Below are positions 33,670-45,687 of a stretch of 64,000 nucleotides of DNA, in pieces. The position numbers and the translations under genes are program-made. This DNA comes from Glutinoglossum americanum. Its lineage: Eukaryota; Ascomycota; Geoglossomycetes; Geoglossales; Geoglossaceae. The notes beneath the pieces were generated by a model, which worked only from the letters and a program-made list of their open reading frames with translations, did not search any database and was not told the origin of the DNA. Each line of letters opens with the position of its first letter. The stretch's first letter is position 1. Location: the NCBI GenBank assembly GCA_020080175.1, contig JAGHQL010000092.1:39330-103329 (forward strand), read 5' to 3'.

Positions 33670-35270
33670 AAGCACTGTGTATATAATTTTTTATCATTAT
33701 TATTATATTAGTAGTTCTTATACATAAATTATCTATTGCTTTATCTTATCCTCTTGTCCAGTTTGACATGTTTATCTATAATGAGTAGAAAACTTAAATA
33801 TTGAAAGATTTCCTTTAGTTAATAATAACATTGCTTATCAGTGAATGGTGAATATTAGCGACTATGTAAGAACTCTCGATGCCAAGGTGACATGAAGGCA
33901 CTCTGACGCCAAGAGTTATCAGGAGGTTTAGTAACAGTGTGATGTTGCACCTTGTAATGACAGCGATAGCTAGCCGTCTAGCCTACGTATAGATAAGACT
34001 TAAGTATATAAGAACTAATGAGTTGACTCAATAGTTTGAAGACAATTATACGTCAGTACAACTTAGAATGTATGACAGACAGGATAGACTTAATTCTAGT
34101 AGGCAGGAAATGTAAAAGACTAATTGCTGACTTCTAAGCAAGAGGCTAGCAGATTATATATATACACGATGGCAAACGCATAATAGCTGGAAGATTATAT
34201 TACATATAGATAAGACATCGTCGATGTCACCTGAGCTAATTACCTGACCGCAGAAGCTCAGCAGTCTTGCCGAGTAACCAACTGTGAGTTATGGCAGACT
34301 AGTAAACTTTGTACCACTACATTAAAATTTGTATATAGAGATATTTCTTATGATATTCATATAGTTTCTTTGCCATTAGCTGTACTTTCATATAAAGTTC
34401 TTATAATGCTATATAATTTTCTGATCACTAGTTGTACTTTTATATAAAGTTTTTATGATACTTATATAGTTTCTTTATTACTAACTATACTCTTATATAA
34501 AGTTCTTTATGATATTATTGGTGAGGCCTTGTAGGCCCTATTTATATGTTATTAACTTAATATAATATATATAAGATAGTCTCTTCTATACTTCATTAGC
34601 TTTCCTTAAGGCTAGCCCTTTTATTATAAATTTACTTTATAATACTATTATTATTATATGTTGATATTATTTACATATTCACTTAATAAGCTTATCAGCT
34701 TACTTTTAATATTTTATATATATAAAAAATTTTTTCTATTTTATTTTCTCTTTATGTAATTTCTTGTCTTTATATACTCAATAAACTTCTTTTTACAATA
34801 ATTTCGACCCTATTTGCTTAGACTTGTCTAGCCAAATAGGTTTATTTAATATACTTATTCTTTTAATAACTTAATACTTTCTCTTTATATCTTATTTATA
34901 ATACTTCTTCTTTAACTTATTTGATGATCGACTAGGCTCTTACCTAGTAACTACTGTAATATTTTATAATTTAATAACTTACTAAATATTTATTTATAGT
35001 TAAATATTTGTATTATAGTATAAGTGTATTTTTTTATATATTAGAAAACAATTGTATAAGTTTGTTTAAATTTATATATAAGTTTCATATATTTAAAAAT
35101 AACTAGTTAAAGTATTTTAATAAATCTTAAAGTACTTTGTTACAGCATATGAAGTTTTAAACTCTCTATTTTGTATTTCTGTCACTGCTTCATCAATTCT
35201 AGAATTCATCTCAGCTATTCTAGAGCTCAGTTTATGTGGCATGATGGTTGCATTGTGGTTTGAAATTAGT
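33670..35270. repeat. AT-rich, probably RIP-mutated repeat block
   Basis: About 1.6 kb of strongly AT-rich sequence with no open frame, sharp borders to normal-GC DNA, and many TA-rich words. This is the usual look of a heavily RIP-mutated transposon in a fungal genome. No terminal repeat or protein remnant could be made out, so the element type is unknown. Confidence 0.65.
34325..34520. repeat. AT-rich tandem repeat, period about 54 bp
   Basis: At least three degenerate units with the core TATATAAAGTTCTTATRAT begin near 34380, 34434 and 34488, with a fourth weaker one before. They sit within the AT-rich block and differ mainly by C/T changes. Confidence 0.6.
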
Positions 35271-35618
35271 ATGGTCGCGAAAAGTGTCCCGAATGGCCAT
35301 CTCGTCCCGCATGGCCATCCCGGACTCTACCTATGACTTGTCCCATCACGGCGTGCGTCCCTCGTCGTAGGGACGGACGTTACTCGACTGCCCACCAGCT
35401 CAACCATTGCTTTCCCCGGCCTAGGCTACATGTGTCTACCCGGCAATTGGTGTGAAGTGGTGCTCGGAAAGGGAGGCTGTCGAGATTTTTCAACTGGAGG
35501 GCCCGACCGAAACGACCCGGGCGGGGAAAGCTGAAGAACTTTCTTAGTGAGTCTAGCCAAGGGTTGGATCGCCACGTCACAGAAGTATTGCGGGTTCAGT
35601 TCGCCACCTTACTGACGT

Positions 35619-36426
35619 TTGTTTGTGCTTGTGACTAGTTCTGTGTTTGGCTCTACGACGCTATATGCGAAGATCGGCGGATCGGAGAGGAAATACTATT
35701 TTCACAAGAGCCTACTCATTGAGGAGTGCCCATACTTCGTCACACTCCTCTCGGCAACACCTCATAGCATCAGAGTGACTGAAGGCGCTATAGAGTTGAA
35801 AGGGAAAGGTTGTGTTGATGTGGCTTTTGATGCTTTGGCCGACTACATGTTCTACGGGACTTGCGAATGCCAAGAGATTGGGGGCAGGCGGGGCGGCAGG
35901 TGTATACTCCGTGCAAATGTATACGTCCTAGCGGAACGCTTGTGTATGGGCCGCCTGAAATGGGTCAGTTTGGGGAAAATGGGCACCGAGTTTGACAGGG
36001 CTGTAAACGATGACGGAAATGATAATTAACTACCCGGGACAACTGTCTTAAAACTAATCTCTATCATTCATAGTAGTGGCACGGCCAATAGGAACGTCGA
36101 ATCACAATCAAGCCTCACAGCTGCTGAAGGGGAGGTGGTGGCACATATCGCAGTGCAGGTATATTACCCAGATACCAACGTGACCGTAACTATTCTATTG
36201 CGCTAACTCAAAGCTATTAAGGCAGGATGCGAGTTCTTATCGCCATGTACGCCGCTTGATCTTTGATATCCTAAGAATGATGCCGGACTTCGCCAACCTC
36301 CTGCGAGATGATACCGGGTTCCTCGAGGACCTGCTCCCACGGATTCCGAATGGCCTCCGACAGTCTAGATACGGTGTGGTCATCCGGTGTAGGATCGGGC
36401 TTGGTCGCTTGGAGGCATTCATTTAA
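35619..36426 (+). CDS. BTB/POZ domain protein, incomplete 5' end
   Basis: Exon at about 35639-36000 encodes a BTB core: LYAKIGGSERKYYFHKSLLI, ECPYFVTLLSAT, FDALADYMFYGTCECQ and the closing helix ANVYVLAERLCMGRLKWVSL. Then 36074-36158 (TANRNVESQSSLTAAEGEVV) and, after a clean 67-nt phase-0 intron (36159-36225), 36226-36426: DASSYRHVRRLIFDILRMMP, FANLLRDDTGFLEDLLPRIP. No ATG precedes the BTB core; a TAG acceptor at 35638 and a GTGAGT donor at 35547 suggest an upstream exon I could not start. The intron between the BTB exon and 36074 has no good donor in phase. Fungal BTB-only proteins are mostly of unknown function. Confidence 0.62.
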
Positions 36427-37300
36427 AGCGCTCAAACAGAGCTAGAGGGATATCCGACCCGCTTGTCTCTGCAGGGTTGCCTAGACCTCTGGCGTGCTAG
36501 GAAAGATCGGGAATGATATTGCGGGGAGGTTCACTCAATCCATAGCTTAAAAGCCTATGCTACGTGTTCTACCTGGCGGTAAACCGTTTTTGAATTTTCG
36601 CTCGAGGCTGTGATTCTTGCGAGGTACCATACCTTGACTAGAGATGCGCAGTAAACCTGAGAGCCTGCTTCTGCTGGGCGAATTGAGTGTGACATGTGCC
36701 GTGGGGGCTCCTTGTGAATCAGGATGCGCTTGTGGGCGAAACTTAAACCCCTACGCGGGTATCTACTTGAAGACCCGGTATCTGCAGCTACACTAGACTA
36801 GCCGCCCTTTTTGGCAATCCAATATCCCGGGAGGTGAAGCTGTGGTGGTAACCAATGGCGGTGATAGATATATGATGTCACCACCAGTGCTCCCATAGCT
36901 ACATCCATTTAAATGCTCTTTTGCGAGGGGAGTAAACCAACATACAGCACGGAATTTCCGGGTGGGTAGGAGGGCTGAGTAGCATCGATATGATTCTCTC
37001 ATGTGAAGCAGCCAGGGGTTTTGCATACATAGGAGGTGGGTGGATTCTGAATAACTAGCCCAACACCACTCTTATTCACTGGTACCCATTGCTCCTGACA
37101 CGCCTGAGCGAGTATTGGGACTGCAGCTACGCACATAGAGGTGGGGTGAGAAATCCGGAGAAATACAGCAGGACAAGGGATAGTGTCAGCCTGGCATAGG
37201 TGAGATGCCAAGTTACGTGGGGCTTTATGTTAATTCCGGTTTTCTCCCATAAATGACGTATCTGGATAGGGGACATCTGTCAGCCATCGAACGCGCAGGT
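36427..37300. other. Intergenic region, no gene seen
   Basis: About 870 bp between convergent genes, with no coherent frame. Confidence 0.45.
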
Positions 37301-38822
37301 CTATTGTGCGGAAGGGTAAGAATAAGGATATGGTGGGAGAAAATAGAAACGGTTGCCATACGTTTGCCAATATGCGTGTATCTTCCGATTCCTGATATCG
37401 CTCCTCACTCTCGGCAGAAACTCCTCGACCTGCTCTTTAGACCACCCATGAACCCGCGTGAACAACGCCATCGTAAAGCCATGTAACCCTTCCTCGAGGT
37501 TGACTTGGTTCCACTGGCCCAATTCTTTGAACTTGCGGTCCTTCGCCCAACCGTTCTGAGGCCACTTGGCGCGGAACTCCTGCACGTCCACAAACCCAGC
37601 CTCCTCCATCCAGGTCTTGTAGTTCGTAGGGGCAGTCATGGAGCGCCCTATTTTGTTGGCGGCATCGACCATCAAATGTCCCCATTTGTAAAGAGTGTGT
37701 TCCTCGGTCAGGGTACCATCGTCGGAGGTGGGTGGAAGGGCGATGTCCTGCATCTCGAGCCAGCCTCCCGGTTCGAGGTTCTGATAGCTCTGCTCAAAGA
37801 AACGAGGCCAGTTCCCGAAGCTTCCGAGCAGTGCGCGGCCGTGGATGTAGTCAAACTTATAGCTGAATTCCCAGGTCGTTTCGGCGTCGTCAATCAGGAA
37901 GGTCAGGTTTGGAGGAACGCTTGGACATTGCCGGAGTAAGCTAGGGAGAGAGCAAGGGTGTGATGAGGCAGAAAGAGATGACTCACAATGTCGGCTGGAT
38001 GGGCGAAAGGTCCTATGTTCTCACCGCGACTTAGGTCCAAGTGCACCCCAAAACACCCGGCCGTTTAGACGGGCTTGACTGCGGAGGTGGATACGTACCG
38101 TTCCAACCACCTTGGTGGCTATTGTATTAGCCAATACCTGAAGACCATTAAGAGGGTATTAGCTAGGGCTTACCTTCGCAGAGGGAAACTCGTCCGCTGG
38201 TTGCTCACATCAGCCGTTAACTGAGCAGGTCGGGATAGGGAACTCACCGAATTCAATTGCCCATATCCCCGTGCCCGTTCCAACATCGAGGACATTATGT
38301 AAACCCTTATTGATAGGAGCCAGATGCAGTCTACCGTCGAGAGTCTTCAGGAAGATGTTGTGTTGCAATTCTGTCTCCCGCGTTAAGAGCTGTAAGGGGA
38401 CAAGAAGGTTCGCCTGGGTTCTTACCCAGCCGATCGTTCTCGATCTGGAAACCAGAGGGGTCAGGTATTACCGGTACTCAAGAGGGTTTCCGAAGTTCTC
38501 TTACATCGTCATTGGGGAAGGCATAACCTGCCCGATTTGAATTCACCGGTTAGCTACCTTTCGAGTATGATAGCAAACCCAGAGCCTTACTTCCTTCCTT
38601 ATATGCATGATATCGGTGTCCATGCTCACTGCGGTAGGCCCTCACGCTTGACGCGACGGAGGATGAGGAGAGCGCACCGTCATCTTCGGCATCAGAACTG
38701 TGGTCCGTGTCCTGTTCTTCAATTAGTAAGATTCATCCCCATTGGTTATCGAGCGCTAGCTGACGTATCTCACATACATCGACAGCAATCGTCTCTTCCG
38801 CTGAGGTGGCTAGGGTGTTCAT
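37301..38822 (-). CDS. LaeA-like S-adenosylmethionine-dependent methyltransferase
   Basis: Nine exons: 38822-38778, 38711-38591, 38527-38505, 38444-38426, 38370-38248, 38196-38174, 38110-38099, 38012-37987, 37919-37301. Total 1011 nt, 336 residues, every phase consistent. Motif I VLDVGTGTGIWAIEFADEFP is at residues 96-115, followed by VVGTDLSPIQPTFVPPN, DYIHGRALLGSFGNWPRFF and EPGGWLEMQD; the ending matches the LaeA/Methyltransf_23 group found in secondary-metabolite loci. N-terminal HRYHAYKEGSYAFPNDD is also typical. Two exons are tiny (19 and 12 nt); the 12-nt exon could instead be 39 nt using a CTTCAG acceptor in the same phase. LaeA is a global regulator; paralogs like this may act on small molecules. 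Substrate unknown. Confidence 0.88.
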
Positions 38823-40012
38823 GGCGTTGGGAGTTGGATCGGCGGTCGACTGGGTAGGGAGCGGGGAATGTGGAGAATGTTGAGAGAAAAGCCAACTATT
38901 ATACGGTGCGTTGTGGCGTGCGGGGGCGAATAGGCGTCAATACCGGCCGCTAACCCCATGTATTTTGATGCCGCATTACCCCACCATCACAACTCTGCTT
39001 GGCGTATTAGAGAGGCGCATGAGAGAGGCACAGTCGTAAATAGATAAGGTAACCGAAACTCCCATTTGATGTCACTCTGCTTATCGTTTCTATTGTCACA
39101 TTGACCGTCGCCTACACGATGCATGGACAAGGGTACAGGTTCTTGGCTCTTCTACCTCCCCTTCTCACTCGAGGAGACCCATTGGGCCCGCCAGCATTCG
39201 AACTATTCATTCTATCCGTCCTAACTTACTGCCTAGCAGTCGGCATCCAAAAATTTCCTAGACCCAATTCGTGGATAACCCGACACTGAGAAAAGGAATG
39301 GCATGGCCAAAGTGACATTCGTTCATTTGCGAGTCATGTGACGACTCCTGCTATATAGTCATAAATGCATCGGCCGGGCTGCCGCCCTGGCTAAATTAGG
39401 GTAAGATTAGGGTTCAAGACAAAGCTTGTCGAACCGCCTCACACATGGCGGCACGTCATCGCCATAAGGAGGTGTTGTAAGTGGCTAAGGGCGCTCCTTA
39501 GCAGCGGCATAAAATTGGGCCGCTTCAATTGACATCTCAGTGATTCTTCATATGCCATATCTGCGGTTTTCACAAAGCTCTCAAAAAATCTAGGCTGGTC
39601 GGAGAATACAAATGCAATGGCAATAGGTGGCCGCAGTGATGCCAACAGTGCCGCTAGAATCTCGAACTAGGTAAAAGATATCTATTTGCATGTAGATGTT
39701 AGAAATGGCATACGGCTATCTAGATTACACAGGTAGCCACCTTCCTAAGCACGCGTGGGACTACCCCATTGTCTGCAGCCTCTATACTAGCATCTATTCC
39801 TGGATAGTGCGAAGTGGGGAAACTTCATCGCTTTTAATTATTTTCGTTTAGGACTATTTGAAACGAGGGCTGACTTAGTTACCATTGACGCCTCTAGCAG
39901 CATAACAAAATGCAGCGGACCAGATGTAGGACATAAGAATTCCTAGATCGTGACCCTGAGTGCTGCCCTCGGGTGGCGCTGGGTGCTTACCCGACACTAG
40001 CCCGCACCGATC
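38823..40012. other. Intergenic region, no gene seen
   Basis: About 1.2 kb between the methyltransferase start and the P450 stop, both on the minus strand. No convincing frame. Confidence 0.45.
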
Positions 40013-41902
40013 TCAACCTGCGGTGTTGCCACGCTTAGATATCCTCACATTCATGTCTGACAGAAGAAAGAGATTAATCATCCTGCAATTCCACGGGTGT
40101 GTAGGATTTATTATCGCAAAATCGAACCGGCGAAACAGCTGCAAATATATGGCGTGCCCTGTTAGTCGGCCGGAGTAGCCGTTGGGCCACCAGAAGGTCA
40201 TCAAGACTCACCTCCACAATAACCTTGTTCAACTCAGTCAGGGCGAGCACCCTTCCTAGACAGCCGTACCGCCCATACCCGAATATAAGCTCCGCGGTCT
40301 GGTCCATGCGGACGAGTTGCTCGGGCGACGCCTCAAGCCAACGCTGAGGGCGAAAACACTCGGCATCTTCCCCAAAGACGGCCTTGTTTCGATGTACACT
40401 CCACGCGCAATATCCGACGTCTGTGCCTTCGGGGACGAATTTTCCATCTAGGATGTCGCCTCCAGGGGGAACCTTCTTGGATAGGAGAGATGTCACGGGG
40501 GGGAGCAGACGGAGACCCTCTTTGATGCACGCTTGGAGGTAGGGAAGCGCCCGAGCCTCTGCATTACTAATGATGGGTTTCGATATGCGGTTGTTTTTCT
40601 CTGCCTCAGAGATTTCTTGCCGGAGCCTGTTGAACGCAGTAGGCTGTGTGATCAGGTGCATAATTGTGGAGCGGATTCCACCGGCGGTCGTGTCCGAGCC
40701 CGCGGTGCTAAATATTCGTTTACATTGGCATTAGGGTATTTATAGGCAATCACCTATAATTGACTTGTGGCCGCACTTACATTTGCAATAAAGTTTCGCC
40801 CTCGGCCTCTTCCTGGGTGAGCCCGTGACGGATGAACGAACCGAGTTGATCTGGTTTTTCCTTCTTGTTCGGTCCAAACCTCTCGGCGACAATCCGCTTC
40901 GCCAAGCTGTTGGTAAATAGCATTCTAATCAGCCGGCTAGGTCGCCTTAGCTGACGGGAAGGGTGTTGCTAACTCACCCCATCATGGTGCCAAACCCAGC
41001 CCTGTCCGTGTGTGAGGGCATGATTAGCGGGGAGAGCCAAGCGTTCCTTTGCATAGCCTGCATCACCTTAAGCGCACCCGGAATTCCCTGCAATATGAAC
41101 ATCAGAGGGAACATATCCTCGATCGTCTGGATGTATCTGTGGACGTCCTCGTCTGCAGGAACGTCCCCAAACGGCTCCCCAAACGCAATGTCTGTAATGG
41201 TGTCCAGCGTGAAATACTGGATTTTGCGTGCCACGTCGCAAGGCCTAATGTCCGTGCCATCCGAGATGTATTTCCGCTCGATCAGGTCGACAAGTTCCAG
41301 CACGTGCTTGTCCACAATCCCTTCGAAATCTGGGATCTCTTTTCCAGAATACTGCGGTAGCCTCGATTAGCTAACTGGCCTTGAGGATAGCTAGGAGTAG
41401 TTCATACGGTGGGATATTACTTACGCCCGCCGACAGTTTAGTACGAAGCTCTTGATGTCTTTTCTCGTCTGGCTCTGAACCCACACTGTGGAGGTATGGG
41501 TTGAGTTTAGCTACCTCATACCAATGCGACCGCCCATATTTCGACCGAGCTGAGCTCATCCGGCGTAAGATGTCGGGGTCATTGGTCATCAAGTCGTTCG
41601 GCCCTATCCGGGCAACCGAACCTATATTTCGTGAGGTTAAGCGATTGACACTCATTCTGGAGTTCGTTTGGACTAGCCTCACCGTATCTGTCGCACACTT
41701 CTGCCAATTTCAGGTGGAACATCCCTGAGTTCATCGCTTTTAACATCCATAGGAATGAAATGGAAGCCAATGGGGGTCCTTTAAACTGCCTCAGGCGGTA
41801 ATAAACCAGGAACCGCTCAGCTGCAAGACACAAGACCGCCAAGGCGATTACATAGTAGTATTCCCCGGCGAGTAGGGAAGTGGCTAGTCCAACAAGAGCC
41901 AT
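40013..41902 (-). CDS. Cytochrome P450 monooxygenase (pisatin demethylase-like group)
   Basis: Exons 41902-41683, 41621-41408, 41352-40978, 40906-40781, 40707-40212, 40138-40013, total 1557 nt, 518 residues. An N-terminal membrane anchor (YYVIALAVLCLAAERFLVYY) fits ER attachment. P450 motifs: I-helix AGSDTTAGG, ExxR in KEGLR (E375, R378), FRPQRW, and heme-binding FGYGRYGCLGR with Cys461. The C-terminal exon (RRFDFAIINPTHPWN) fits the family. Exon 2 is the odd point: the usual donor GTAAGT (41424) would join YSGK, but five A residues at 41344-41340 (minus strand) throw the frame off. Only the downstream donor GTATGA (41407) keeps it open. Could be tailoring in secondary metabolism or detoxification. 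Confidence 0.85.
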
Positions 41903-44002
41903 TCTATCGATCGGACGCAACGCTCAATTTCGCCCACAGCAATTAGATATTCCAGATAGATATGAGTTTGGCGAGAGCTCGGAGCTACGTTGCGACGACG
42001 GGCAGAGGGGCGGATCTAATTTATCTACTGCCCACACGATCGCGCGGTGTCCGGTGCAGGGCTGCTACGCCTCCAGTGCTCACTCAGGCCAATAAGAACA
42101 TCCAGCGGATCTTAGTAATAACTATATTACCTACAAGGCAGGGGTAAATCCGAAATTATGCGCCAAGCCAGCTAAGAGTATGGAATTTGGCATTCTAGTG
42201 GAGTGCAAGTGCGGGGATAGCGCATTCGAGCGGCAGAGTGCTTGGCGATCCCAGTTCTCGGTGCGGCGCGAAAGTCTTGCTTCTCGGATATTTCACTGTA
42301 ATTCCCTCGCTTCTCACATTCTCCGGTCAGTGCCGCTTCAAACGGGGCTTGGAGCCACGTCGGACCCAAACACCTGGTACCGCGACTTTAAGTCATCTTA
42401 CTATATCCCACCAGAAACCTGGTGATGCTCTAAGAATCCCAAGCCCAATTTACCCGGTAAATGTGCCCACCGGTTACCGAGATGCCACGGCGACCGACAG
42501 TACAATATCTTCCAATATAGCCATCGCAATACTTATTAATTTAAATAGATAAAGAATCTGGGGTAGCTAGAACCGTATTTGCTAGTGCTGCTATTACCAA
42601 GAAGGAAAGCCAGGGGTAATTGGCCCATAACCAAAAGAGGAAGGATATGCAACCAAGTAAGCGACGAGGAGTTGAAGAGGGGTCGGGAGATGATGATAGC
42701 AGCAGAGGTTGAAGGCATTAGCAAAGGGGCAATGCGCCTGGGCGAAGGTACCCTCTCGGTGCATTACCAGGAAACACCATGCCCCAACATCATCTTTTGA
42801 CGGTAAGGATGATCACAGTAGCATTAGCGACGAAGTAGACAGTGACAGCAACTTTTGCATTGTTGTGGTTGCTGCATAGTGGGGGGATCCGGTAAAAGTG
42901 TCTCGGTCGCTGGTGGTCACGTTTATGGTAACCGGCCACCCCCAACGACGCTAGCTCCCGATTTCATACGGAAAACGATAACCTGGCATTAGTGACGATT
43001 ATTCCTAGAGGAGGTTTACAGGTGCTTATATAAATAGTGGACGATATTTTGTACTGGGAATAGGTGTGATGGAGAATAATTGGAGGATAATCGCTAAGCT
43101 ATAGCAAGTTAAGAATGTTAACGCGTCTCATGAGGTTTACTGGATTAAGCAGAATAAAGCCGAAAGGGCGTGGTGAAGTTTGAATTGAGTGGGAGGTACG
43201 AGAACTTATATCTTAGCTAGGCTTCCGCGGTAACGTGGATCACCGGGCGTCTTTGACCACCACCGAGTTCTTGGCCACTTTGTATATCTGAAGACGGGGC
43301 AGAATAACCACCACCCGGTCATTCCCAAAGACTTTCTCAAGCACAGGTCCACCTATTCACCCTTTATATGGCATGTTGATTAGTTCTTCCCTGCCCGCTT
43401 CGCGTCTTGTGTACTGCCGTCCTGATCAACACCCCTCCACCGTACTACTACCATCGCCACAACATGTAGAGGAGTAATTAGTGGGCCTACCCACGCTTGA
43501 GGGTAATTTCGAAAGTCACTGTATTGCAGTCGTTCTGCTTGGCCGGCAGATAAGCAAAAATGGCCAAGGATCTAGTGCTAGCCGCATGCAACGGCTAATA
43601 GTCTTTCATACCTAGAACAGGCTGCGTTCTCGGTAGGCCCATGTCCGCGATTGAGTGGTGGGTGGAAATGAAACATTGGGCTTAGAGGAAATCGATTTGG
43701 CTCGTAATTGCTTTCTTAAGTTGTGGACTGCCGGCGAAGGGCCATTATGGCGGCAAAATTCCCCTGGTGGAGAGGAAGGGTTTGTATAGGGTTGATGGAT
43801 AATGCAGTAATGAGGGATCTTAGGGGTGGCAGGGTGCGTTGCGTGGGTTTACCACCCAATGTGTTAGGGGGGGGCAAGGCGAAAACCGCGCATGCAATAC
43901 TCTCCCTTCTTATTACTATGAATCTGTCGCGAGCATTGCGGTATGTACATAACCGACTACCATAGAATTCCAACGCGCCTGCCTCGGCCCTCCAGCAAAG
44001 CA
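41903..44002. other. Intergenic region, no gene seen
   Basis: About 2.1 kb. Short frames at 42.2-42.8 kb and 43.7-44.0 kb have no domain or neighbours that would support them. Confidence 0.4.
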
Positions 44003-45088
44003 TCAGCCGTGGTCTTTCCCTCTACCAAAGTCGCTGAGGCTCAAGCCACGGATTCTAGCCTCTATGATATTGATGGAGGATTGCACACCGTGCTTAACCC
44101 CGCACGGCGGGGAAGAATAGAGCTCCCAACCATTTGGATGCTTTGAGCTGTCACATAGCGCTGGGAGTTGCATGTCGCGGATTCCCCCTACCAACTTAGT
44201 GAAACTCAGGCCCTCATATGGAGGTATCGGTGGCGGCAGAAGTCCGATGGACGCCATGCCCTTTGTAAGCCCCCCTAATACCATCGCATCACAATTGAAT
44301 CCTGGAGTACCTCCCTTGCGGCAGAGAATGGTGCTGCCTTGATATTTCTGAAGGAAGGATTGTAGCGTACACAGGGTACTTGATATTGCCGCCTGCCTCT
44401 TTGCGTTGATCGAGTCTAAGGTGATTGTCAGCCCAGGGCGTAATGCCAATGTACATCAACGTGTTTGAGACTTACTAAGTACTGAGCTAGGAATCGGAAG
44501 TGAATTTACCTGGTCGCCTTCAATTACACCGGGGCTCTCGCGTTCGGCAATCTGGGTGATGGCTCTGAACTCAGCTGGCTCCTCAAAGATCCAGGCAATA
44601 CAGAGCCATAGTAACAGTGTGTTCGTAAGGCTCCGTGGGACATCCCCTCTTAGTTGGTCAATCCACCTCTCCGAGAATGCCTCCACAACCTCTCGACAGT
44701 TATATTTGTCCAATAAGATTGCGATCTGCGTGAGCAAATCTAGGGTGATCTTGCGGGGAACCTTTCTCGTATAGCCGTGGATAATGTTCAGCAAGATTAG
44801 AAATGCCGCCGGATTGTCATCTTCGAGAGGGATCTCCACCGTTCCCGTAGACAGAAGAACTGCGGCTTCTTTGAACTTCCCTTGAAGCATGACCCTGAAG
44901 ACTGGGGAGGCAAGACACAGATGTTTTGAGGAAACCCGAAAGCGAATCTTCTCGTTTTGGACGGATCTCTCCATGGTCACGTTTTCACCCAGCGCTGTCT
45001 CATCCGATAGGCCATTTGTGTGGAGCCCTTCGTCGTGGCCAACGAGTACCAGGATTAGATCCCCGTCCGGATCAAGTTCGTTATTCAT
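44003..45088 (-). CDS. BTB/POZ domain protein
   Basis: Two exons, 45088-44476 and 44415-44003, joined in phase 1 (GTAAGT donor, CACCTTAG acceptor), 1026 nt, 341 residues. The start is the ATG at 45088 (MNNELDPDGDLILVLVGHDE). BTB core: KIRFRVSSKHLCLASPVFRV, MLQGKFKEAAV, DNPAAFLILLNIIHGYTRKV, then helices ITLDLLTQIAILLDKYNC and WIDQLRGDVP. The second exon (INAKRQAAISSTLCTLQSFL) is a helix followed by a Cys-containing stretch. Together this is the common fungal BTB layout of about 340 residues with a Leu-rich helical second half. Function unknown; intact. Confidence 0.82.
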
Positions 45089-45687
45089 CCCCCTTGCGAC
45101 CTGCCAGCTACGGGTAGTGATTGCGGAATAATTGCTTGGGGCCTTGATGGCTAAAGACAACTTTACGCGAAAGCCAAAGATGGTTTTACGTGAATGAGCT
45201 TGACGTTTAGATTAGAGTGTGTTGAATCACATGGCACACACGCCACATCAGCTGCGAAGCGAAAATTTACTGGTTCCCAGCACACCCAAGGCAGACTGGT
45301 AGGCAAACCTGGTAGGGTGCACGGAACGAGAACAAGGCGCAATCGCGCCATAACATGCGTATTCCATTACCTTTGATGCTTATCTGACGGCCAATAGCCA
45401 AGGCGATGGTGCGCTGATCCTGCCGAAGCATGCAGCAATTACCTCCCTGTTGCTGAGCGGCTGGAATGCCAAGTCCATCTTACACTGTCACGCATTCATG
45501 CAAGGACGGTATCCTCATTCGCGCGCTCTCTAACATCGGTCGCAGCACCCTTACCCGGTTCAGCTTACGACACTGCTCCCTTGGCCCCATGCCAGCCGGC
45601 GAAGAGCGAGCCCAGTCCCACCGCATAATAAGGAAGGCCCCCGCATTTTTCTGAAATGTTGAAAAGTTCTAGCGAGACCGTATTGAA
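45089..45687. other. Divergent intergenic region
   Basis: About 600 bp between the BTB gene (-) and the unknown gene (+); shared promoter space, no gene seen. Confidence 0.45.

Noticed and set aside
33670-35270. CRISPR-like array in the AT-rich repeats
   Set aside because: Units are degenerate, have no unique spacers and occur in a eukaryotic RIP-type block.
41371-41682. P450 as a pseudogene because of the A5 run
   Set aside because: An alternative donor at 41407 keeps all 518 codons open and the rest of the gene is intact, so I kept it as a CDS with a warning.
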